Origin: Tolypothrix bouteillei VB521301
GTDB taxonomy: Bacteria > Cyanobacteriota > Cyanobacteriia > Cyanobacteriales > Nostocaceae
Direction of reading: 5' to 3'
Length of the DNA: 64,000 nucleotides
Assembly (NCBI RefSeq): GCF_000760695.4
Contig: NZ_JHEG04000001.1
Coordinates: 2,824,452 to 2,888,451, forward strand
The position numbers and the translations under genes are program-made. The notes beneath the pieces were generated by a model that was given only the letters and a program-made list of their open reading frames with translations, had not been told where the DNA came from and searched no databases. Numbering within the stretch: position 1 is the stretch's first letter; every line of letters begins with the position of its first letter. Of the stretch, positions 36,837 to 45,566 are shown piece after piece.

Positions 36837-37838
36837 ATGCATTACCAATTCCAGTTCCGTCCCTATCAACGGAGATTTGTGCGATCGCTAACCACAAGTC
36901 ACGGAGTTTGGGAGACTCGCGAAGGTATAATCCTCAAACTCACAAATGATTTGGGCGGAGTGGGTTGGGGCGAAATTGCACCCATCAGCTGGTTTGGTTC
37001 TGAAAACCAAGAGGAAGCTCTTTCGTTCTGTCGCCAGTTACCAGAAGCGATCGCAGACGAAACAATTTTTTCCATCCCTGATGAGTTACCTGCGTGTCAA
37101 TTTGGTTTTGAGTCGGCTTTTTGGGGACTGAGGGCGGAGAACTGGGGATTGGGGGACAAGGGAGTTTCTCCTACTTTATCACTCAATCCAAAATCCCTAA
37201 CATATAGCGCCCTATTACCTGCGGGAGAAGATGCATTGGAGGTATGGCGAACACTTTGGCAGGGGGGGTATCGTACTTTTAAATGGAAAATTGGTGTTTA
37301 TCCTGTTACTGAAGAACTAAGAATTTTCAAAAGGCTCGCTCAAACCTTACCATCTTTGACAAAACTTCGGCTTGATGCAAACGGTGGATTGAGTTATGAA
37401 GAGGCTAACTTGTGGTTGTGGACTTGCGACAATCTTAAGACTGACAGTACTTTAAATTTAGAAATTGAATTTGTCGAACAGCCACTGTCTGTAGATAAGT
37501 TTGATTCCATGTTGGAATTGAGCCATTGCTATCACACTCCAATAGCTTTAGATGAATCTGTCGCAACACTCCACCAACTCGTAGCTTGTTACCAAAAAGG
37601 CTGGCGAGAGATTTTTGTTATTAAGCCGGGAATAGTGGGTTCGCCATTCCGTTTGCGTCAATTTTGCTTGGAGTGTGAAGTTGATGCTGTGTTTTCTTCT
37701 GTTTTTGAAACTTCTATTGGTAGAAAACCAGCACTCCAACTGGCTGTTGAATTATCGCGATACAACAGAGCGGTGGGTTTTGGAGTCAATCATTTTTTTG
37801 CAGAAGAAGAAGAAATTTGGTTGGAAAATTTATGGTAG
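36837..37838 (+). CDS. menC: o-Succinylbenzoate synthase
   Basis: A 333-residue enolase-superfamily enzyme that dehydrates SHCHC to o-succinylbenzoate. The catalytic Lys lies in TFKWKIGV, metal ligands in LRLDANGG, EFVEQPL and ALDESVA, and the second Lys in FVIKPGIVGS. Residues about 97-121 (AENWGLGDKGVSPTLSLNPKS) look like an in-frame repeat-derived insert, since the DNA resembles the ggggattgggggacaaggg repeats. The start has no Shine-Dalgarno because the STRR abuts it. menE overlaps the end by 7 bp. Confidence 0.9.
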   Translation: MHYQFQFRPYQRRFVRSLTTSHGVWETREGIILKLTNDLGGVGWGEIAPISWFGSENQEEALSFCRQLPEAIADETIFSIPDELPACQFGFESAFWGLRAENWGLGDKGVSPTLSLNPKSLTYSALLPAGEDALEVWRTLWQGGYRTFKWKIGVYPVTEELRIFKRLAQTLPSLTKLRLDANGGLSYEEANLWLWTCDNLKTDSTLNLEIEFVEQPLSVDKFDSMLELSHCYHTPIALDESVATLHQLVACYQKGWREIFVIKPGIVGSPFRLRQFCLECEVDAVFSSVFETSIGRKPALQLAVELSRYNRAVGFGVNHFFAEEEEIWLENLW

Positions 37839-39310
37839 CAACGTTAGAGTATATCGTAGAACAGTCCTTGCGCGTACCTTCAGATTGGCTAATTTGCGAT
37901 TCCGATAATTTATTTCCCCTCATTATCAAACAACGATATCTAGAGTTAATGCAGTTTTCCCATTGGAAAACACCTCCAAAGATTCTCTTAGCCGAACCCG
38001 AACCAGTCAAGTTTCTTGCAAGTTTTCTTGCAGCTTGTCAAGCAAATTGTCCGGTTTTCCTTTGTAATCCCGGTTGGGGACAACAAGAATGGGAACAGGT
38101 TTTTGATTTAGTTAAACCAGATATTATTTGGGGCGTGAACCATAAGGTATCGGAGCTCTGCAAAGAGCAACATTCTTTCCCCCCATCCCCCTGTCCCTCC
38201 CTATCCCCGTCTCCACTCATCATGATCCCTACAGGCGGTTCATCGGGGAAGATTAAGTTTGCCATGCATACTTGGGAAACTTTAATGGCGTCAGTACGGG
38301 GATTTAAAGAATATTTTCAAGTAGATAACATTAACTCCTTTTGCGTATTGCCTATTTATCATGTTGGCGGATTAATGCAGTTTATGCGTTCTTTTACAAC
38401 AGGAGGTCAGCTGGCAATTCTCCCATTTAAAGAGTTAGAATCCGGACAAAACTATAATATTCAACCACAAGAATTTTTTATTTCTCTAGTTCCTACACAG
38501 TTACAACGTCTCCTGCAAAATGCAGAACTCACTCAATGGCTCGCCCAATTTCAGACAGTTTTGTTAGGAGGTGCGCCTGCTTGGAGCGAACTTTTAGAAG
38601 CAGCAAGATGCCATAAAATTCGATTGGGTCTGACTTATGGTATGACAGAAACAGCATCTCAAATAGCGACCCTGTTACCAGATGATTTTCTTAAGGGTAA
38701 AGATAGTTGTACCCGTCTGCTACCTCATGCCAAAGTCAATATTTATAACGAGAAAGGCGAAATTTTGAAGCCAAATCAAACAGGCAATATTAAGATTTCT
38801 TCTCAATCCTTAGCCCTTGGTTATTATCCTAATATTCAAACTAATTGGGAGTTTTTACAAACAGATGATTTGGGCTTTTTAGATGAACAGGGGTATTTAC
38901 ATATTTCCGGACGTAGCAGTGACAAAATTATTACAGGTGGTGAAAATGTTTATGCTATAGAAGTGGAATCAGCTATTAGAGGAACTCAAATGGTAACAGA
39001 TGTTTGCGCGATTGGTGTACCCGATCCGGTTTGGGGACAAGCAATAACCGCAATTTATATACCTAAAAATTCAAATATTTCTTATTTACAAATTAAGGAA
39101 TTATTGAAAAATAAAATGAGTCGATTTAAAATTCCAAAAAATTGGATTAAAGTAGACAGCTTACCTCGAAATTCTCAAGGCAAAATTAATCGGCTACAGG
39201 TACAGGAATTAGCTAGCAATTTTCTGCAAAAAAATCTCAGACAAAATCAAGTACTTACTCCACCTAAGCATACAAATCAGCATAGCGGTTGCGATCGCGC
39301 CACCGGTTAG
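37832..39310 (+). CDS. menE: o-Succinylbenzoate-CoA ligase
   Basis: A 492-residue adenylate-forming enzyme that activates o-succinylbenzoate to its CoA thioester. The P-loop MIPTGGSSGKIKFAMHTWE, LTYGMTETASQIA, TDDLGFLDEQGYLHISGRSSDKI and the C-terminal Lys in LPRNSQGKINR are all present. ATG 37832 overlaps menC by 7 bp; a TTG at 37817 is possible. Residues about 113-130 (SFPPSPCPSLSPSP) are encoded by C-rich repeat DNA inserted directly before the P-loop. Confidence 0.92.
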   Translation: MVATLEYIVEQSLRVPSDWLICDSDNLFPLIIKQRYLELMQFSHWKTPPKILLAEPEPVKFLASFLAACQANCPVFLCNPGWGQQEWEQVFDLVKPDIIWGVNHKVSELCKEQHSFPPSPCPSLSPSPLIMIPTGGSSGKIKFAMHTWETLMASVRGFKEYFQVDNINSFCVLPIYHVGGLMQFMRSFTTGGQLAILPFKELESGQNYNIQPQEFFISLVPTQLQRLLQNAELTQWLAQFQTVLLGGAPAWSELLEAARCHKIRLGLTYGMTETASQIATLLPDDFLKGKDSCTRLLPHAKVNIYNEKGEILKPNQTGNIKISSQSLALGYYPNIQTNWEFLQTDDLGFLDEQGYLHISGRSSDKIITGGENVYAIEVESAIRGTQMVTDVCAIGVPDPVWGQAITAIYIPKNSNISYLQIKELLKNKMSRFKIPKNWIKVDSLPRNSQGKINRLQVQELASNFLQKNLRQNQVLTPPKHTNQHSGCDRATG

Positions 39311-39361
39311 AAATCGCACTCTTTAGAAATTTAGTATAAAATCATACTAATTTCTTCCCCT

Positions 39362-39808
39362 TCAGATAGTTTCTCGCGATTTTCTTCTCTCTATACTTTC
39401 TGCACCTTTACGATTTGTCTCCAACCATTGCTTCATGTTTTCGGGTAACTCTGTTTTGGTTCTGCTGGATGTATCAATACAGACGTGTCTGGTAATTGCT
39501 TTTGCAGCGACTACCTCACCAACAATAACTTCATAACCGACTTCAAATCTATCCCCACTCAGTTGTTGGGGTATGAGTCTAATAACTAAATTATCCCCGG
39601 AGTACAATGGGCGAAAAAAATCGACATTTGCATGAACAATGGGGAATGCAATAGATGGATTCGTGAAAAAATCTTTGAGATTCATGCCAAAGGTGGCTAG
39701 AGATTCTTCATAGGCTTCATGGCATATGGCCAAGACATTAGCAAAGTAAACTACTCCGGCTGCATCTGTATCTCGAAAGCGAACGGTGTGGTTGTATGTA
39801 AAAGCCAT
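39362..39808 (-). CDS. 1,4-dihydroxy-2-naphthoyl-CoA thioesterase
   Basis: A 148-residue hot-dog fold thioesterase of the 4HBT family. The active-site region is VRFRDTDAAGVVYFANVL with Asp15 as probable catalytic residue, followed by HEAYEESL. The sequence resembles the cyanobacterial DHNA-CoA hydrolase (Slr0204 type) that precedes MenA in phylloquinone synthesis, and its position convergent with menE supports this. A generic acyl-CoA thioesterase is the alternative. Confidence 0.85.
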   Translation of the reverse strand: MAFTYNHTVRFRDTDAAGVVYFANVLAICHEAYEESLATFGMNLKDFFTNPSIAFPIVHANVDFFRPLYSGDNLVIRLIPQQLSGDRFEVGYEVIVGEVVAAKAITRHVCIDTSSRTKTELPENMKQWLETNRKGAESIERRKSRETI

Positions 39809-39875
39809 ATTAAAAAATTATGGTTGTCTATTATATAGCAGGCTGTTTGCCTGCTACTGTAACCAAGTTTACCAA

Positions 39876-40976
39876 TTATCTGTTGGTTCGATCTAAAGGT
39901 GAATAAATATCCTCAGAATCTGGATTTAAGTATGGACGCTGTAGATCGATACCCAACCGAGCAAAATGCTGGTAAATTGCTGACATCCTCTTCTCGGTAG
40001 AATTATCGCCGTTCTCCCAAGATTCTAATAAAGCATTAGCCACAATTTGACAACGGTTCATACCGAAACTTTCTTGAGACGCAAACTTTTGGCTTGGTTC
40101 TTCTGCAAGACCGAGTCCTGGGGCTAAAAATTTAGTGAATAGAGGAATGTCTTTGTGAAAATGAGCTTGATGCTTCACATAGACAGCTTTCAGAATTTTT
40201 CGCACTGCTAAATAGTCTTCGCGTTCAAAGTACAGAATTCCTGAGTCATAGCGTCCGTAACTAGAGCGATTGTGTAGAACTTGAAAACTAAATGGAATTT
40301 CCGCAGAATTGAGTAGCCTTGTAAGACTATTCATAAGAGCGATCGCACCTGTTGGGGTTATATTAAAGTAAATTCGCCCCACTCCAAAATCACCGTTTAA
40401 ATTGACTTGTAAATCCTGACCGACATTGCTAACTGCTATATAGAAGCCATTTTCTATACGATTTTTTGGCATCCAAATGGCAGTGACTTCACCTACTTTA
40501 GTAGACTGGACCATTGTTTCTAAGTTGGCTGGACGCTCAACGTATAGTGTTAAACCACCTTTGGCTACTGCCATACTACCATCAGGTTCTTGTCGCAAGA
40601 CTTCCCAACCAGAATCAAAATAACCAACACCGTGGTTGCTACTGTGTAGTTGTTCGTAAAACGGTAAGTCTATTTTAAATTGAGAATCGCTCTCTAAGCT
40701 TTTGTGTGGAAGGTTACTAGGACAAATACCATTTTTTTCTATAAGTATCTTTTTTAGAGAACCGTTGTAATAGATACCGTGAAGAAAATTCCGCAGTAAT
40801 AGAGAGAGATATTTTTGTTGTAAACTGGGCGAAGTTTGCTGAAATCTACCTGCTACTTGTTGTGGTAAGGCAAAAGGTTGGTATTTAGGATGGCTAATGC
40901 AAAAGCTCGATTCAATTTGGATATTGCTAGCTATATCTAAGAGAGATTTTAAGAGTGGTTTTGAAGATTTTAACAT
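39876..40976 (-). CDS. HopA1-family protein, possible phosphoSer/Thr lyase
   Basis: A 366-residue protein resembling the HopA1 effector family, which is common in cyanobacteria. Visible segments are FDSGWEVLRQEPDGSMAVAKGGLTLYVER, VSNVGQD, IYFNITPTGAIALM, YGRYDSGILYFEREDY, FTKFLAPGLGLAEEP and SFGMNRCQIVANALLESW. HopA1-like lyases act in thioviridamide (TvaD-type) and class V lanthipeptide (LxmY-type) pathways, eliminating phosphate from phosphorylated Ser/Thr. Here it follows a phosphotransferase gene by 63 bp, the same pairing as those systems. No signal peptide or transmembrane segment. The elimination role is inferred from the pairing. Confidence 0.75.
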   Translation of the reverse strand: MLKSSKPLLKSLLDIASNIQIESSFCISHPKYQPFALPQQVAGRFQQTSPSLQQKYLSLLLRNFLHGIYYNGSLKKILIEKNGICPSNLPHKSLESDSQFKIDLPFYEQLHSSNHGVGYFDSGWEVLRQEPDGSMAVAKGGLTLYVERPANLETMVQSTKVGEVTAIWMPKNRIENGFYIAVSNVGQDLQVNLNGDFGVGRIYFNITPTGAIALMNSLTRLLNSAEIPFSFQVLHNRSSYGRYDSGILYFEREDYLAVRKILKAVYVKHQAHFHKDIPLFTKFLAPGLGLAEEPSQKFASQESFGMNRCQIVANALLESWENGDNSTEKRMSAIYQHFARLGIDLQRPYLNPDSEDIYSPLDRTNR

Positions 40977-41039
40977 GATCCGGCAAAAAGGGAGTGGCTG
41001 AGTGAATGAGGGAGAGAGGAAAAGAGGAGATGAAAATGA

Positions 41040-42278
41040 TTAACAGCCGCGCAAACGTGCTTTATTGTTGTGGAGACGCAGCAAATTGACTTCTTTTTGT
41101 GCTTGCGAAAATTTTGTAAGTTTTACAAAAGGTTTGATGAGATCTGTTTCTGAAACTCCAAAAACAGTCATCACAGATTCTTGCGGTTTGGTCAGTAAAC
41201 TTCTGGCAATTTGAAACGTACATATGCCTGAGTTATCAAAGTAGCGATGCTGCTTAATTTTTTCATCTATTTTATGAAGCAGCGCTAAACCCGCAAATTG
41301 AACGGTACGGAGAAGAAAATCATTCCTCTGTTCAAGAATTGTTGGAAAAGTGTCGAGATAAGCCTGAATCAGAGCCAATATTGAAGGCTGAAGAATGTCG
41401 AATGGAACTGCTGATAGATGCAGAGATTCATCTAAATCTAAAGAAGGGTCTACTACCAAACTTTCTAACCCAATTGCCAAATAATCGGCTACTAAAGTTC
41501 CCAAGTCAAAGCTGGGATCGCCCCAAGCGCATGCTTCCCAATCAATCAATCGCACCAGACAGTTGTCGAGTTGCTCCCACTTGGAATGAAGCAAAATGTT
41601 GTCCAATCTCAACTCATTATGAGTTAAACAGCAAGGCTTCCATTCATAAGATAATTCTGCGATCGCCCCTTCTATGGTTTCATAGCGTTGGTAGAGAGTG
41701 TAGAATTTTAAGGCGTTCGTGGGAACGCGACTAATAATTTCCGGTCCAATGGAGCCAAGTCCTTGTGCTGGATTATATAAATGATAGCGATACTCACCTT
41801 CTGGCGCAGTTGCCATAAAATCGCGATACTCGTGATGCTTGAAGGTCGCACGATGCAATAATCCCAGACTGGTACCGATCGCAGTAGCAATCGAGTTGGG
41901 AAAGCGCAAGTTTTGTCGATAAAAACTAGCAGTGTCTTGATAGTCTTTAAGGTAATTGCGGACTAAGATAGACTTTTTCCTATCAAAGTACACCACCAAT
42001 GATGCGATCGCAGAAATACTCCCCAAAGCAGGAAAGCGTTCGAGCAATTGGTGAAACAGCCATTCATTGAAAAATTCCTGTGGTTTTCCATCATTATCAA
42101 TATGGCGTTCCTGTTTAACCAACAGCTGGCGATTTCCTTTCAGAGTAACGAGCAAATTAAAATTTTTCTTGCTACTCTGTGGCAATTCAGAGTCGGTAGA
42201 AACGCCTTCTTCTGAGCTACACAGACCTGCTTCTTGCAAGTCCTGGATAACATTATGAGAAGACAGTGAGGTTAACAT
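41040..42278 (-). CDS. Aminoglycoside phosphotransferase-like kinase
   Basis: A 412-residue kinase-fold protein of the APH type. The N-lobe has LLVTLKGNRQLLVKQE with a Lys likely contacting ATP. The catalytic loop reads CLTHNELRLDNILL: His220, Asn221 and Glu222 where the catalytic Asp is normally found, with Asn227 as the metal-binding Asn. The DFG-equivalent is LIDWEACAWGDPSFDLG with Asp246. In analogous pairs (TvaC/TvaD, LxmK/LxmY) this partner phosphorylates Ser/Thr in a precursor peptide before elimination. It is the first gene of a pair with the HopA1-family gene downstream. Confidence 0.78.
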   Translation of the reverse strand: MLTSLSSHNVIQDLQEAGLCSSEEGVSTDSELPQSSKKNFNLLVTLKGNRQLLVKQERHIDNDGKPQEFFNEWLFHQLLERFPALGSISAIASLVVYFDRKKSILVRNYLKDYQDTASFYRQNLRFPNSIATAIGTSLGLLHRATFKHHEYRDFMATAPEGEYRYHLYNPAQGLGSIGPEIISRVPTNALKFYTLYQRYETIEGAIAELSYEWKPCCLTHNELRLDNILLHSKWEQLDNCLVRLIDWEACAWGDPSFDLGTLVADYLAIGLESLVVDPSLDLDESLHLSAVPFDILQPSILALIQAYLDTFPTILEQRNDFLLRTVQFAGLALLHKIDEKIKQHRYFDNSGICTFQIARSLLTKPQESVMTVFGVSETDLIKPFVKLTKFSQAQKEVNLLRLHNNKARLRGC

Positions 42279-43076
42279 GCACTATTTCCACTCATCGAAA
42301 GATTGCTTAGACAATTTGTTGTAATGGAGGTTGTTTTTCCTTCAGTAATAAGTAGATAGCAGCAAGCCTGATATCGATACCTGTTTGTATAAACTATTAA
42401 TATCTTATTTTAAAAAATGACACTTGCCAAAATGGCAATACTCACTTTAATCTGTCTTTAAATTTTAACTAAAAAGATGTTAATCCTTTAACATTTTAAA
42501 CAGATTTACGTATAAACAGAAATTTTGATGTTTGGCATTTGTTCGATTGTAACCTTTCCTAATTTTTAAATGACACGGGAATATACTTATCCACTTTTTA
42601 CAGTGACACCCCACAGTACAGGACATTCCAGTTAATTTCCGGATATTTCAAATGATTTTCTTATACAGCAAGTTGCTGTCGTCACAAGTCTTTGGCTCGA
42701 AACGAGCGTTTAGAAAAAAATTTGGAATTTCAATCTTTCTTAAGGATGATATTGGTCGATGTTGATTTGGTTTCAATACGCTGATTTTTTTCCCCAAAAG
42801 AGTCAGAATTTTCTGTAATTTAAGCAACCAATTATCGGTAACACGAGCAGATTTAGAAATTAAAAGAAAACTTTACTGATTGTTAAGCTTAAGAGACATT
42901 TTGTAATAAATCCAAAATTCAGCATCCAACTTCATTGCAAGACCAACAGCAAGAAACACACATGAATCGCAATAATTGGCAAGAAAGTTTTTGTTAAATT
43001 TTTTACCATGAAGCCAAAACCAGGACGGATCTCGTAGCACGGTAAAGGTAACAGCAAGCCTTTGTCGTTACTCTGA
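42279..43076. other. AT-rich intergenic region, about 800 bp
   Basis: No convincing gene. The longest short frame near the kinase start on its own strand is 48 codons (42480-42626, five Cys, no clear ribosome site). A 21-codon Ser/Thr-rich frame lies at 42570-42635 on the + strand. TTGCCAAAATGGCAA near 42425 forms a small hairpin. The promoter of the kinase/HopA1 pair is presumably here. Confidence 0.5.
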
Positions 43077-43556
<480 letters not shown>

Positions 43557-44262
43557 CAGTCGCCTATCCCAAGCGCAATATTCTCACAAAGAATAGCAAG
43601 AAATTGTTGTAATTCACAAGAATTGGCAAGACAACTCATACAAAGTCTTTTACTGTTGAATACAGTAAGTACGGTTAACACCGCTTACCTTTCATAACAG
43701 GATAATGCAGGGAACAGATTACAATCATGGGGCTGGTGCTCTATGATTGTTTTTATAATTATGAAGTCCAAGCAGCTAGACATATCTAGTGAAAAATAAT
43801 CTCAAGACATTGCAAACTGCTCGTCTTAACAAGGGTTGTACGCAATGCATAATTTTTTTGTAAAATATTATCATTATCATTTCGATTGAGAAAGCATTGG
43901 CTTGCATTTGTGTCAAATGACCTTGCTCTTTTTCACAAGCGATCGATTGCCAACTTCTACCAAACGCAACTATCGAACGTATAGAGCCCCTTTCTCTGTA
44001 AGTAGGTCAGTATTAAAAATTATCGTCATGACAAGGCAGATGGCAGAGGGCAGATGGCAGAAGGGAAGAGGTTTTTAGGCAACTTTACTTTTCGTTACAT
44101 AGTTCGGTTTTTTTGCGCCTTTCTACTTAAAAGATACTTTTAATCACTTTTAGTTATAAATTTAAATAAAAATAATGTTTGATTTTATAGAACCGCTTTT
44201 CTAAAGTAGTGAGTAAGAAGTTTAGTAGTGGCTCGTATAAAACTAAAGCCTTGGAAGGAAAA
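43557..44262. other. Intergenic region, about 700 bp, with Fur-box-like site
   Basis: No gene is supported. 43860-43878 read on the minus strand is GATAATGATAATATTTTAC, 15 of 19 bases of the Fur consensus. Near 44037-44062 there is a short repeat (ggcagatggcagag twice). Confidence 0.45.
43860..43878 (-). promoter_or_regulatory. Fur-box-like sequence
   Basis: GATAATGATAATATTTTAC on the minus strand matches the 19-bp Fur consensus at 15 positions. The nearest genes are the aldo/keto reductase remnant upstream and the pentapeptide protein about 385 bp downstream, so it may be orphaned. Confidence 0.3.
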
Positions 44263-44772
44263 ATGAATAAATCCAATTCTCAAAAATTAACAAACTGGCT
44301 TGTAACAGCAGTCTTTCTAGTACTCGCAGTCACTTTTTCATTGTTCGATCAGCCAAGTGCTAGCGCTCAAACACAAACACCAATTACAACCACACAATCT
44401 ACACCAGCACCCATCACATCTGTAGCAGCAAACATTAGACATTTACTAGAAACCAACGAGTGTGTGGGATGCAATCTCATTGGAGCAACATTAAAAGACG
44501 CAAACCTACAAGCTGCTAACTTAGAAAATGCAAACCTGCAAAATGCTGACTTAGAAAGAGCAAATTTACAAGGAACAAACTTGCAAGGCGCGAACCTGCA
44601 AGGTGCAGATTTAGGTAAGGCAAACATAATAGGCGCAAACCTAGCAAGTGCTAACCTATTTGATGCGGACTTAGAGAAGGCAAATTTAACAAACGCAAAT
44701 ATATTGGGAGCAAATCTTCAAGGGGCTGATTTAGAGGATGTGGTAAGACCCCAAGGATTTGCCATTCAGTAA
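44263..44772 (+). CDS. Exported pentapeptide-repeat protein
   Basis: About 169 residues from ATG 44263, preceded by GGAAGGA; an upstream GTG at 44209 is possible. A signal peptide (LVTAVFLVLAVTFSLF...ASA) is followed by a Thr/Pro-rich linker, then NECVGCNLIGATLKDANLQAANL-type pentapeptide repeats A(N/D)L-x-x for roughly 16 units, which form a right-handed quadrilateral helix. A CVGC pair precedes the repeats. Probably periplasmic; the function of this class is unknown. Confidence 0.85.
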   Translation: MNKSNSQKLTNWLVTAVFLVLAVTFSLFDQPSASAQTQTPITTTQSTPAPITSVAANIRHLLETNECVGCNLIGATLKDANLQAANLENANLQNADLERANLQGTNLQGANLQGADLGKANIIGANLASANLFDADLEKANLTNANILGANLQGADLEDVVRPQGFAIQ

Positions 44773-44813
44773 CTGCTCTCTCTAGAGAAATATAAAGGCT
44801 CATTGTTATGTCA

Positions 44814-44848
44814 ATTCCGCCTAATTACTGAAAGTAATTGGGCGGAAT
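44814..44848. terminator. 15-bp perfect hairpin, bidirectional terminator
   Basis: ATTCCGCCTAATTAC (44814-44828) pairs with GTAATTGGGCGGAAT (44834-44848), one T-G wobble, loop TGAAA. It lies between the convergent pentapeptide and SDR genes. Confidence 0.75.
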
Positions 44849-44852
44849 AACT

Positions 44853-45566
44853 TTAACAATAAGAAATTTCTTGACGATCGCGGAAATACTTACCGCTGTC
44901 GCTTAATGAAGCTTCTGTCGCCAGCCAAAGAGCAGTATCAGCCCCTTCTTCAGGTGACCGTGGAGCAGACGCACCACCCATATCAGTCCTCACCCAACCG
45001 GGACACATAGCGTAAACTGCAATTCTTTTTGGTCTTAAAGCTTCAGCGAGCATAATCGTCGCACCGTTAAGTGCTAGTTTAGATAAGCAATAACTGGGGA
45101 CTTGTGCTGAAAGACCGCCGATCTCTCCATATCCACTCGATACATTAATAATTCTGGCACTGGATGCTTTTTCTAATAAAGGCAAGAAGGCTTGAACGAT
45201 ACTAATAGGACCTAGGGTGTTGGTGTTTAAAGCGACATCCAACAATTCGCGAGAAATGTTGAGAATATTCACGCCTTCATCGGGATAAATTGCTGCGTTG
45301 TTGACAAGTACATCTAAATGGTTGATTTGTTGGGATAACTCTCGAACGGCGTCGTGAATGGAGCTATCATCAGTGACTTCAAGAACAACTGGTCTGACGT
45401 TGGATGGTGAAGATAGTTTTTCTGCAGCATCCCGTGCTTTTGAGAGCGATCGCGCTGCTAGAATCACCTCAAATCCAGCATTCAGCAATCCCTTACAGAT
45501 GGCAAACCCAATCCCTTTATTACCTCCGGTCACCAGTGCGTATTTTTTCGCAGGTTTTGCGTTCAT
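44853..45566 (-). CDS. Short-chain dehydrogenase/reductase
   Basis: A 237-residue SDR with NAD(P) site TGGNKGIGFAI, NNAAIYPDEG after the fourth strand, and catalytic Ser in NVSSGYGEIGG with YCLSK (YxxxK). The basic residue pattern after the glycine motif (AARSLSKARDA) suggests NADPH. It resembles carbonyl reductase-type SDRs. The substrate is unknown. The ATG at 45566 has a GAGG element upstream. Confidence 0.9.
   Translation of the reverse strand: MNAKPAKKYALVTGGNKGIGFAICKGLLNAGFEVILAARSLSKARDAAEKLSSPSNVRPVVLEVTDDSSIHDAVRELSQQINHLDVLVNNAAIYPDEGVNILNISRELLDVALNTNTLGPISIVQAFLPLLEKASSARIINVSSGYGEIGGLSAQVPSYCLSKLALNGATIMLAEALRPKRIAVYAMCPGWVRTDMGGASAPRSPEEGADTALWLATEASLSDSGKYFRDRQEISYC

Noticed and set aside
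42480..42626. 48-codon Cys-containing frame upstream of the kinase gene as a precursor peptide
   Set aside because: No ribosome site, few Ser/Thr, Cys mostly near the N-terminus rather than in a C-terminal core.
42570..42635. 21-codon Ser/Thr-rich + strand frame as a modified peptide
   Set aside because: Too short to hold a leader, opposite strand to the enzymes, no Shine-Dalgarno.
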